Shown here piece by piece: positions 1 to 6,894 of a DNA stretch of 9,843 nt. The notes under the pieces were generated by a model. That model saw only the letters and a list, made by a program, of their open reading frames with translations, was not told the DNA's origin and did not search any database. Numbering within the stretch: the stretch's first letter is position 1; every line of letters starts with the position of its first letter. The position numbers and the translations under genes were made by a program. Source of the stretch: Chlorobiota bacterium (GTDB taxonomy: Bacteria; Bacteroidota; Ignavibacteria; SZUA-365; JAADGX01); assembly GCA_013152135.1 (NCBI GenBank), contig JAADGX010000009.1, positions 1-9,843 of the forward strand. The letters are read 5' to 3'.

Positions 1-320
1 AACCGCTCTATGTTGCGGCTGTCCATCTCCGCATCCGAAAAGATATTCAGGACTGCATCAACCATGATCCCCACATACATCTCGTCCACTTGAACGATAA
101 GCATGCGCGCCGATGGTCCATACGTTTCTTCGGGAACGTTCAACATCGAGTGCAAGTCAACAACAAACACAACATCGGTATCATAAGAGCACAATCCAAC
201 GACACCGGAAGGTAAACCGGGAGCTTTTTCAGCCGCGACAATGCGCGTTACCTCGACGACATTTTCCACGCCGACGGAAATCATATACCGTGACAACTTA
301 CAAACAAGCAGGTTTCTCAT
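1..320 (-). CDS. cheW: CheW-like coupling protein, divergent (3' end outside window)
   Basis: The first 106 codons of a CheW-fold protein are visible; the rest lies beyond the left edge. The start is the ATG at 320-318, only three bases after the cheB stop and in the same frame as cheB (TGA TTT ATG). No clear Shine-Dalgarno sequence is seen, so translation probably depends on coupling to cheB. The protein opens directly in the first CheW strand (MRNLLVCKLSRYMISVGVEN, then VVEVTRI), and continues with the usual GLPSGVVGL and VVFVVDLHSMLNV segments. CheW domains bridge receptors and CheA. The loop before the VVDL strand normally reads like N-x-R-G, but here it is CSYDTD, so the receptor/kinase contact surface is altered. 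This is the second CheW of the operon and could serve a different receptor or act as a competitive adaptor. The family is clear from fold pattern and context; the specific role is inference. Confidence 0.85.
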   Translation of the reverse strand, partial: MRNLLVCKLSRYMISVGVENVVEVTRIVAAEKAPGLPSGVVGLCSYDTDVVFVVDLHSMLNVPEETYGPSARMLIVQVDEMYVGIMVDAVLNIFSDAEMDSRNIER

Positions 321-323
321 AAA

Positions 324-1352
324 TCAATTCAGCCGGAATAGTTCAACCAATTCGCGCGGGATCCTATCCAAAGGACAAATGCGTACCGCGGCATTTTTCT
401 CAATCGCAGCTTTCGGCATTCCAAAAACGATGGAACTGCTTTCGTCTTGTACCAGTGTCATCCCGCCTGCAAGTTTGATTTGCTTCAACCCCTTGGCTCC
501 ATCTTGGCCAATACCCGTCAACAGCAATCCCACCGCGTATTTCCCGTACGCCGCTGCTACGGATTCAAACAAGACGTCGGCTGATGGTTTGCACGAATTG
601 ACCGGCGAGCCGTTGCGTAAGACTATGGTTTCGTTCTTGCTGATGCTGAGATGATGCGTTCCCGGTGAAAGATAGCATGCATTGGGGACAAGCCGTTCGC
701 CGTCGCGTGCAATTCTCATTTGAATCGACGTCGCGGTTTGGAGCCACTCAACAAACCCTTCGACGAACGACGCCCCAATATGTTGAACAATCAAAATAGG
801 AAAGGGAACAACCGATGGAAGTTGCGACAAGATGTCGTAAATCGCTTTGGGTCCCCCGGTGGACGCCGCAATAGCCAATATCTTGGGCAATGGGCGCGTT
901 TCAATACCTGGAACAGGCGTTTCGAAAGATGGCTTTACCCGCTTCCTTCGACGAAAAACTTTTATCCCTGCCACAATCTTGATCTTGTTCAGAAACTCTT
1001 TTCTCAATTCTTCGGTCAGGGGATAAATATCGGGTTTGCGAATGAGATCCAACGCACCCATTTTCATCGCCTCGAACGGCACATTCCGCTCCCTGGCAAT
1101 AGTGCTGCTGGTGTGAATAACGATGGGCGCCGGGCATTCTTCCATGATGTGCCTGGTAGCTTCAATTCCATCCATTCCATCCATATCAACGTCCATAATG
1201 ATGACGTCCGGGGCTAGTTTCCTGGTCAAGGAGACCGCTTCCCGACCGTTCCTCGCTTCTCCGACGACAACGATATCCTTCTCCCCGCTCAGGATTGCTT
1301 TTACCTGTTCCCGAACGAAAAGTGAATCATCAACGACAAGAATTGTAATCAT
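324..1352 (-). CDS. cheB: CheB: receptor glutamate methylesterase/deamidase with receiver domain
   Basis: Full-length 342-residue CheB, a cytoplasmic response regulator that removes methyl groups from receptor glutamates (and can deamidate glutamines) when phosphorylated by CheA. The N-terminal receiver (about 1-120) keeps the acidic pair D8/D9, phospho-acceptor D54 in IIMDVDMDGMDG and K106. A basic linker (RRRKR, about 134-138) leads to the esterase domain (about 155-342). There the catalytic triad is visible as S164 in AASTGGP, H191 in VQHI and D284 in TGIGQDG, with the later FGMPKAA motif. All key residues are present, so the enzyme should be active. The ATG overlaps the cheA stop as ATGA, and a GGGAG Shine-Dalgarno sequence lies 7 bases upstream of the ATG. 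The next gene (a CheW) begins one codon after the stop. In Wsp and Frz systems the equivalents are WspF and FrzG, which limit pathway output. Confidence 0.96.
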   Translation of the reverse strand: MITILVVDDSLFVREQVKAILSGEKDIVVVGEARNGREAVSLTRKLAPDVIIMDVDMDGMDGIEATRHIMEECPAPIVIHTSSTIARERNVPFEAMKMGALDLIRKPDIYPLTEELRKEFLNKIKIVAGIKVFRRRKRVKPSFETPVPGIETRPLPKILAIAASTGGPKAIYDILSQLPSVVPFPILIVQHIGASFVEGFVEWLQTATSIQMRIARDGERLVPNACYLSPGTHHLSISKNETIVLRNGSPVNSCKPSADVLFESVAAAYGKYAVGLLLTGIGQDGAKGLKQIKLAGGMTLVQDESSSIVFGMPKAAIEKNAAVRICPLDRIPRELVELFRLN

Positions 1353-4300
1353 GGCGTTGCTCCCGTGAGATGATCCAGCGTCGCGAGAAGATTATCCTGG
1401 TTGAACGCGCCCTTTACGATGTAGGCATCCGCTCCCGCCTCGAGTCCCCTCTTCTGATCCGCCTCTTCGAACTTCGATGAGATAAGGATGACCGGAACAT
1501 CGCACAAACTTTTGTCAAGTTTCATGGCGCGAATAAGGTCCAATCCATCCATCTCCGGCATGTCGATATCTGACAACACCACATCATAGCGCTCGTTACG
1601 AACGGAATTCAGCGCCTCGAGCCCGTTATGAGCGGTATGGACATCATAACCGGATGACGCGAGAATGTTTCGTAACAGTTCACGAGCAATGAACGAGTCG
1701 TCCACAACCAGAATTCTCCTCTGTTTCTGACCGTTCTTTCCACCAGTCGCGCTGTCTGCCGATACCGCGTTTTCTCCTGGCTCAATCTCCAAGGGGTTGA
1801 TATACAGGGCAAGCGCACCGTCTGGCAATATGTTGATACCGGAATACAAGGTGATGGCGTTCAGCATCGGGTGCATAGGTTTCGTCATCACTTCCATCTG
1901 CCCGTCGATGACGGGTACGGAAAGACATAATTTTTTCTTCCCTTTCAGCAGGATCAATCCGAACATTGTTTTGTCGTGTTTCTCAAGCCCGAGCAAACTA
2001 TACACGTCCACAACGGGTATGTACTCGTCTTCGTACAACAGACTGCTCTTCTCGTGAAACGCGGTTACCTCTTGATCCCGTAGCAGGACTACCTTTTCGA
2101 TGCTGCCGATAGGCAGGGAGTATTTTCTTCCTTCAACGCTGACAATCATCACCTTGGACAATGTCAGGGACGTAGGAACGATGAGCTGAAACGTTGTTCC
2201 CATTCCTAAAACCGACTCGACATAGACTTCTCCGCCAAGCTGTTTAATGTTTGTCATCACTACGTCCATTCCAACACCACGCCCCGAAACATCGGTGACC
2301 GCACTCCTGGTTGAGAACCCGGGCATGAAAATGTATTCGTAAATTTGTTCCGGTGTTTTTCGTAGTATTTCTTCCCGTGTCGCCAGACCGCGTTCGACCG
2401 CTGTTTCCTTTATCTTTTCCAATTCCAGCCCTCGTCCGTCATCCTGAAACGTGATGACAAAGGAATCCCCGCGAAGCTGAACGGATATAAAGATCGTCCC
2501 GGTTTCAGGCTTACCCGCGGCCTTACGCTCAGACGGTTCTTCCAATCCATGGTCCACCGCATTGCGCAGAAGGTGAACGAGCGGGTCTTTCAGCGCCTCG
2601 ACGATCTTCCGATCCATTTCCACTTCCGTTCCTGATAATTCGAGGACAACCTTCTTATTTTGCGAACGGGCAAGGTCGCGAAGAGTTCGGGCGAGCGTAT
2701 TCACAACTACGGAAAAAGGATACAACTGTAGATTAAGCGCCTCGCGGCTAAGCTCTTTCGCAATACTCGAACGATACGAAGTGTTACGATCAAGCTTCAG
2801 AAGAATCCGGGAAAGGGTGTCTTCCGTCATGGAGAGGGTCTTGGAAAATTCCTGGATACGGCTTCGCAGCTCCCCTCCCACGCCGTCTGCAAGCTTCGAT
2901 TCCAGATCATGGATTAATCCTTGCCAGGTCCAGTACTGCTCGCTAGTTCGTCGGACAACGGTGGCTAGTTCTTCAACGAGTTTTTCTTCAAGTCGGTGTG
3001 CAATCGACAGTTCGACCGATGAACCGGCGATGAAATCCAATTTGCTGATCTTAACCCGAATACTCTCCGGCGCCGCATGAAGTATCGTGGTTCGATCTTG
3101 CGCATCCGACGGATGCTTGGAACCTTGTCCCACGAGCTTCTCGTTACCCGAAGGTTGTCCATTCTTCTTCTCCAAGATGGCGGTGAGTTCTCGCTCAATC
3201 CTGTCATCATAAAGCTTCTCCTGTTTCCCTTCGCTGCACATCGCAAAGACGGAACCAAGAATATCGACTCCTCTGAGCAACCGGTCTATGTCCACGGGTG
3301 TAAGGTCTGAAGCGCGTTTCCTGATCGAAGCAGTATAAGATTCGAGTTTGTGAGCTACTCTGCTGATAAGCGGAAACAGATATGAACCACCACTGCCCTT
3401 TAGATTATGAAATGCGCGAAATATCGAGTTCAAACGATCCTCGGACGAGTCGGATTCAAGCGCGAGGATTTCTTCCATGAGTTCTTTGACGTTTTCCGTT
3501 CCTTCTTCCAGAAACCATTGCTGTAGTTTTCTGAATTCTTCGTCGTTGCTGAGCGGTGAAGCAGCTCTGACGCTTTCCGTTTTCTCTTCGCTATGGTCAC
3601 CTTCATTGGAATTACCAATACAATCGCGCGTTTCCTCATCCAATCGCGCTACCGTAACGGGAGCATTCTCCGTCTTCCGGCACTGTTCCCGGGCTGTGCC
3701 ATCCAACTTTTTCTTGTCGGACGGGGTTTTCCCGGTCTCATAACCGGCGCTATGGTTCGGCGACGGCTGACGGTTTTGGTCACCAGGGAGTGCTGAATCG
3801 ATGTTGCGCTTTGTCTGTTTATCCGGCAAACGTTTCGACAACGTGTGTATTTCTGCGGCGAACTCTTCAAGATCTTCCAGTAATTCGGATTCAGTCTTTT
3901 GCGAAAGAAGCAGAAACTTGAATTTAATCTCGAATCCTTCGGCAGGGCTTTCCATCGTGCCGGTTGTTACGAGGAGACGCCCCTGCTCTTGCAGAATGTT
4001 CTGTGTTTTCTCCACGTTGTGTGTAAACCCGTCTCGTTTGAACGATACGGCAACAATCTGCACGAAATCATATTGATCAAGGAAACGTACGAGGTCTTCC
4101 TTTTGCTTACTGTGCATGACTTGAAAGACATCCGGCGCTTCCCTGGCCAACTGATCAAAAATGCGCTTTGACGCGTCTTCAAGAACGGCACATATTGAAG
4201 TCAGGAAATCGATGGTTGATTGAAGTTCCAACTCCTTTTCGGATTTCGCAGTCGCTGCAACCGCGGCTTCCAGCGTGTCACCAACTTCAAGCAACCGATC

Positions 4301-4555
4301 TATCAAGTCAGGATGATCCATTTGACGTGATCGTACACGGGAAAGGATGTCTTCGGTCAGATGAAAAGCGTTACCGAGTTGGGTCAACCCCAACATATGC
4401 GCGGAGCCTTTCAGGTTGTGAAACGTGCGCATGAGTTCGGTAAAGGGCAAAGGCTCGCGTTTCTCTTCCAAAGCCAGCACGTGTTGAGTAAACTGCTCGA
4501 GCTTGTCGATCGCTTCTTCACAAAACCGTGTTATTAAACCCTTATCCACTGTCAA
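1349..4555 (-). CDS. cheA: CheA hybrid histidine kinase: two Hpt domains, kinase core, CheW-like domain, C-terminal receiver
   Basis: 1068-residue hybrid kinase, much longer than classical CheA (about 650). Domain order: Hpt1 (about 1-115, phospho-acceptor H46 in FHNLKGSA); an alpha/beta segment (about 160-225) that resembles a P2-type docking domain by pattern only; a charged, low-complexity linker (about 240-335); Hpt2 (about 335-445, H383 in FHNLKGSGG); a dimerisation segment (about 545-605); the ATPase (N box LLRNAVDHG 662-670, G1 DDGRG 705-709, F box FMPGFSTR 743-750, G2 GRGVGMD 758-764); a CheW-like domain (about 798-925); and a receiver (about 946-1065) with D952/D953, acceptor D996, S1026 and K1048. 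All catalytic residues are intact. The TTG start at 4555 overlaps the receptor stop as TTGA; a GTG two codons later is an alternative, and neither has a good Shine-Dalgarno sequence. CheA autophosphorylates under receptor/CheW control and can pass phosphate to its own receiver and to CheB. The layout matches FrzE/WspE-type kinases. Confidence 0.95.
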   Translation of the reverse strand: MTVDKGLITRFCEEAIDKLEQFTQHVLALEEKREPLPFTELMRTFHNLKGSAHMLGLTQLGNAFHLTEDILSRVRSRQMDHPDLIDRLLEVGDTLEAAVAATAKSEKELELQSTIDFLTSICAVLEDASKRIFDQLAREAPDVFQVMHSKQKEDLVRFLDQYDFVQIVAVSFKRDGFTHNVEKTQNILQEQGRLLVTTGTMESPAEGFEIKFKFLLLSQKTESELLEDLEEFAAEIHTLSKRLPDKQTKRNIDSALPGDQNRQPSPNHSAGYETGKTPSDKKKLDGTAREQCRKTENAPVTVARLDEETRDCIGNSNEGDHSEEKTESVRAASPLSNDEEFRKLQQWFLEEGTENVKELMEEILALESDSSEDRLNSIFRAFHNLKGSGGSYLFPLISRVAHKLESYTASIRKRASDLTPVDIDRLLRGVDILGSVFAMCSEGKQEKLYDDRIERELTAILEKKNGQPSGNEKLVGQGSKHPSDAQDRTTILHAAPESIRVKISKLDFIAGSSVELSIAHRLEEKLVEELATVVRRTSEQYWTWQGLIHDLESKLADGVGGELRSRIQEFSKTLSMTEDTLSRILLKLDRNTSYRSSIAKELSREALNLQLYPFSVVVNTLARTLRDLARSQNKKVVLELSGTEVEMDRKIVEALKDPLVHLLRNAVDHGLEEPSERKAAGKPETGTIFISVQLRGDSFVITFQDDGRGLELEKIKETAVERGLATREEILRKTPEQIYEYIFMPGFSTRSAVTDVSGRGVGMDVVMTNIKQLGGEVYVESVLGMGTTFQLIVPTSLTLSKVMIVSVEGRKYSLPIGSIEKVVLLRDQEVTAFHEKSSLLYEDEYIPVVDVYSLLGLEKHDKTMFGLILLKGKKKLCLSVPVIDGQMEVMTKPMHPMLNAITLYSGINILPDGALALYINPLEIEPGENAVSADSATGGKNGQKQRRILVVDDSFIARELLRNILASSGYDVHTAHNGLEALNSVRNERYDVVLSDIDMPEMDGLDLIRAMKLDKSLCDVPVILISSKFEEADQKRGLEAGADAYIVKGAFNQDNLLATLDHLTGATP

Positions 4556-5349
4556 ATCGCGAATTGTTTGCTGACTTCTTGCAATCGCAAGGCCACCGCA
4601 TTCAGGTCTTCAACCGAAACGAGTGTTTGCTTCGTGCCTTCCATGCTCTGTTTCATTCCCGTATTGATTTCACTCATGGAAACCGAAATCTGGTCAGTCG
4701 CGATTTCCTGTTGTTGGATGGAAAGTGAAATGGATTTCACCCCGTTTACCGCCTGCTCGGTGGACAGCACCGCGGTCGTCGTCGCATTCTGAATGTCATT
4801 GATAATCGCCTCAATCTCATCTGTCTGCAGATTGGCCTTTTCCGAAAGCTTGCGAATTTCCGAGGCGACAACTTCGAACCCTTTCCCATGTTCCCCTGCT
4901 CTTGCTGCTTCGATGGAAGCGTTGAGCGAGAGGAGATGAATCTGCTGGGCGATTTCCTCAATCGCAGTCGTGATCTTATTGATCTCCTGGGCTTTCTCCG
5001 AAAGGGTCGTAATCCTTTTCGCGGTGCCATCAACCTGCTGCGAAATTGATTGCGCGCTCTTCGCCACCTGCTTGGCGGACACCGAAAATTCCTCGATCGT
5101 CGTCGATGTTTCATTGATTGCGGCTGATTGCTGCATGCTGATATTCTGCTGCTCTTCCGCAGAAGCAAGTATCTGATTGCTGGCGGAAGCAATTTGCGCC
5201 GCGATTTCTTTCATGGTTTTAATCAAATCGGCCAGGGAACTGACCATCGAATTGAAATACTGGGCCAATTCTTCGAACTCGTCGTGGGTGTTTACCTGAC
5301 CCTCGGTCTTCAAGGCACCCGCCGCGACGCGTTGCATTGCCGTCTTCAA
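4552..5349 (-). CDS. Chemoreceptor, C-terminal part: end of HAMP plus MCP signalling domain (frameshifted from upstream part)
   Basis: A 265-codon frame counted from the TTG at 5349, which overlaps the stop of the upstream receptor frame as TTGA. Residues 1-20 are HAMP (LKTAMQRVAAGAL). About 40-262 is the long antiparallel coiled coil of a methyl-accepting protein. The kinase-contact hairpin (about 132-171) is clear from LLSLNASIEAARAGEHGKGF and the following VVASEIRKL. The bases just upstream in this frame (5361-5350) encode PINI, the conserved proline-containing turn of HAMP, which would be lost if translation began at the TTG. This is therefore best read as the second half of one receptor of about 585 residues whose frame is broken near 5375-5359. 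No C-terminal pentapeptide for CheR docking is present. The stop overlaps the cheA start. It could still be made as a soluble signalling fragment by re-initiation, but that is untested. Confidence 0.85.
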   Translation of the reverse strand: MKTAMQRVAAGALKTEGQVNTHDEFEELAQYFNSMVSSLADLIKTMKEIAAQIASASNQILASAEEQQNISMQQSAAINETSTTIEEFSVSAKQVAKSAQSISQQVDGTAKRITTLSEKAQEINKITTAIEEIAQQIHLLSLNASIEAARAGEHGKGFEVVASEIRKLSEKANLQTDEIEAIINDIQNATTTAVLSTEQAVNGVKSISLSIQQQEIATDQISVSMSEINTGMKQSMEGTKQTLVSVEDLNAVALRLQEVSKQFAI

Positions 5350-6308
5350 TATGTTGATCGGTTGAATCTCCGGGCGACGAAATAGGAGACCAGCAGAATG
5401 ATGAAAAAGGAGATAACGCCGATAACGATAATCTCGTACAGAAGTTGGTTCCTCGCGCCAAGCGCCTCGGCGGTTTCTATTTCTACGATCATGGCATAGT
5501 TATTATCCGCAAAGCGTTTTCCGACACCGATGACTTCAATCCCCCGGTAATCTTTATACACACCTGAATACTCATTCCGCTGCAAAGCTTCCAAAACGCC
5601 GCGTGTCTGGATACTCTTGTCCACTTCATCCCTCACTTGGGTCAAGGGATTTCCCTCCCGGTTCACCATATAGGCTTGTCCCGTGCTGCCAAGACCGATC
5701 CGACTTGAAACGATTTCATTCAAACGGGAAAGCGCAACTTCGAAAATAATCACCCCATCTATCCGGTCCCGGCTTCGCAGCGGGTATGAATAGATGAACC
5801 CCTTTCCGCCAGCAAAAGGTAACGTTTCAAACCCTCCTATGTATTCAGATGTCAGGGCTTGCTGGAAATACAGTTGATCAGTGAAGTTGGCGGGTATTGC
5901 AGGTCTGTCGTGAGAAAGTGAGTAAATATAGTTGCCCTTAACATCAAAAATGAACACGCCGATTATGTCGAAATGACCGGAGAGGCGTGCCTGGAACAAT
6001 TGATCAAGGTTGTTCCGTATCCGCGTGCGTTCCGAGCGTTTTCGGGCTTTGATAAGTCGGGATACGTTATCCCTGAGCTCATCCAATTGAGACAACAGAC
6101 GAGTCGTGACCTGGTTTTCATTCATCCATGATTCCACGGCGACGATCTTGTTATCCACGACCGAGGACAACCCGTTTTCCGCCTGTTGCCGCAGCGCCGT
6201 GCTGGTTTGCCAATATAGAACGATACCAAAAATGAGTAATGGCACTAATGCCACCAACAGAAAGGCGTTTCGAAGTTTCCCAAGCACCGTTCGTTTTTTC
6301 GCCGTCAT
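5346..6308 (-). CDS. Chemoreceptor, N-terminal part: TM1, dCache sensor, TM2, start of HAMP (frameshifted)
   Basis: A 320-codon frame from the ATG at 6308, one base after the cheW stop, with an AGAGG Shine-Dalgarno sequence 6 bases upstream. An in-frame ATG at 6362 would overlap cheW by over 50 bases and add a polar, unreceptor-like extension, so it was not chosen. A basic start (MTAKKR) precedes TM1 (about 13-33). The periplasmic region (about 38-290) has the pattern of a double-Cache ligand sensor: a long first helix, IGVFIFDVKGNYIYS, LYFQQAL, then FIYSYPLR, GVIIFEV, STGQAYMVNREGNPL. TM2 is about 290-310, followed by VARR at the HAMP entry. The frame then reads FNRSTY and stops at TGA 5348-5346, while the -1 frame continues the HAMP and signalling domain. 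The sensor and both membrane spans are therefore intact but cut off from the cytoplasmic signalling domain. Ligand unknown: dCache domains bind amino acids, organic acids, amines and others. Confidence 0.85.
   Translation of the reverse strand: MTAKKRTVLGKLRNAFLLVALVPLLIFGIVLYWQTSTALRQQAENGLSSVVDNKIVAVESWMNENQVTTRLLSQLDELRDNVSRLIKARKRSERTRIRNNLDQLFQARLSGHFDIIGVFIFDVKGNYIYSLSHDRPAIPANFTDQLYFQQALTSEYIGGFETLPFAGGKGFIYSYPLRSRDRIDGVIIFEVALSRLNEIVSSRIGLGSTGQAYMVNREGNPLTQVRDEVDKSIQTRGVLEALQRNEYSGVYKDYRGIEVIGVGKRFADNNYAMIVEIETAEALGARNQLLYEIIVIGVISFFIILLVSYFVARRFNRSTY
5359..5375 (-). other. Frameshift point in the chemoreceptor HAMP domain
   Basis: On the minus strand this stretch reads GCCCGGAGATTCAACCG. 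The upstream frame gives A-R-R-F-N-R and the -1 frame gives E-I-Q-P followed by I-N-I-L-K-T. Together they make a normal HAMP helix 1, but only if the frame changes here. Inserting one base gives VARRIQPINIL. Restoring a tandem AACC (TTCAACCAACCG instead of TTCAACCG) gives VARRFNQPINIL, which keeps the common spacing of two residues between the hydrophobic position and proline. A 4-base slippage deletion is therefore an attractive explanation, though inferred. No homopolymer longer than three and no slippery heptamer is seen. Confidence 0.75.
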
Positions 6309-6309
6309 G

Positions 6310-6894
6310 TCAGGCCTCTTCTTGTTGCAATGAATTGGATTTGAATTCGGAAAATCTCTCAAGCGTCAGCAACTTCGATATATTCAACAATCCGATATTT
6401 TTTCCATCGCGAATGATGATACCATCCAGGACGTTACGAATCACCTTCGGAAGATGCTGAGGAATAGGCATTATCGAGGAGAGGGGATGATGAATTGAAA
6501 CCACCTCGCCGTCGGCCTGAAGCGCTACAGCAAAGAACGGATGATCAAGCAGCAGTATTTGTCCCGTCGCCTCAGTCACGTTTTCCGAAAGCTCCAAGAG
6601 CACGTTGATGTCAAGTACGAGTTCCAGGCTTCCCCGAATATTAATTATCCCTCTCACATAATCCGGTGCGAGAGGAATTCGTACAACCGCGGAAGCCGGA
6701 AGAACGCGTCGAATACTGGAGCTGGCAATCGCCCATACGTGGCCGCCAGCTTCAAACTGAACAGTCCTGAGAGATTCTTTTTCCTTGTCGGTGTAACGGC
6801 CTTTTAATTCCGCGACCCGGCTCTCAAGAATTTCATCGGGTTCCTCGGAATACGGGTATTTCTTTCGACGATGTCCGTGATGCGCGTCATGCAT
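6310..6894 (-). CDS. cheW: CheW: receptor-kinase coupling protein
   Basis: A 194-residue CheW, the scaffold that links the receptor hairpin to the CheA CheW-like domain in the signalling array. The CheW domain spans about 43-182. It starts with SLRTVQFEAGGHVWAIASSS and contains the diagnostic VRIPLAPDYVRGIINIRG (71-88) and LELVLDINVLL, with the NIRG turn intact, unlike the second CheW at the left edge. An unusual 42-residue N-terminal extension is rich in histidine and basic residues (MHDAHHGHRRKK) before an acidic, helical stretch. Its function is unknown; it might bind metal or simply be a disordered tail. The ATG at 6894 overlaps the 3' end of cheR by 8 bases and has an AAGGGA Shine-Dalgarno sequence at suitable distance. 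The stop is one base before the receptor start, consistent with translational coupling. Confidence 0.94.
   Translation of the reverse strand: MHDAHHGHRRKKYPYSEEPDEILESRVAELKGRYTDKEKESLRTVQFEAGGHVWAIASSSIRRVLPASAVVRIPLAPDYVRGIINIRGSLELVLDINVLLELSENVTEATGQILLLDHPFFAVALQADGEVVSIHHPLSSIMPIPQHLPKVIRNVLDGIIIRDGKNIGLLNISKLLTLERFSEFKSNSLQQEEA

Noticed and set aside
720..1217. Long plus-strand frame antisense to cheB
   Set aside because: Antisense shadow of a fully supported gene; basic, repetitive composition with no domain. The same applies to other plus-strand frames opposite the chemosensory genes.
4746..5192. Arginine/serine-rich minus-strand frame inside the receptor signalling domain
   Set aside because: Out-of-frame reading of the coiled-coil coding region; the receptor frame has clear family motifs.
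5346..5380. Programmed -1 ribosomal frameshift in the receptor
   Set aside because: No X-XXY-YYZ slippery heptamer is present in the upstream frame and no stable downstream hairpin is obvious; mutation, sequencing error or re-initiation is more likely.
6309..6362. Upstream in-frame ATG for the receptor at 6362
   Set aside because: It would overlap cheW by over 50 bases and add a polar extension; the ATG at 6308 has a good Shine-Dalgarno sequence and sits one base after the cheW stop.
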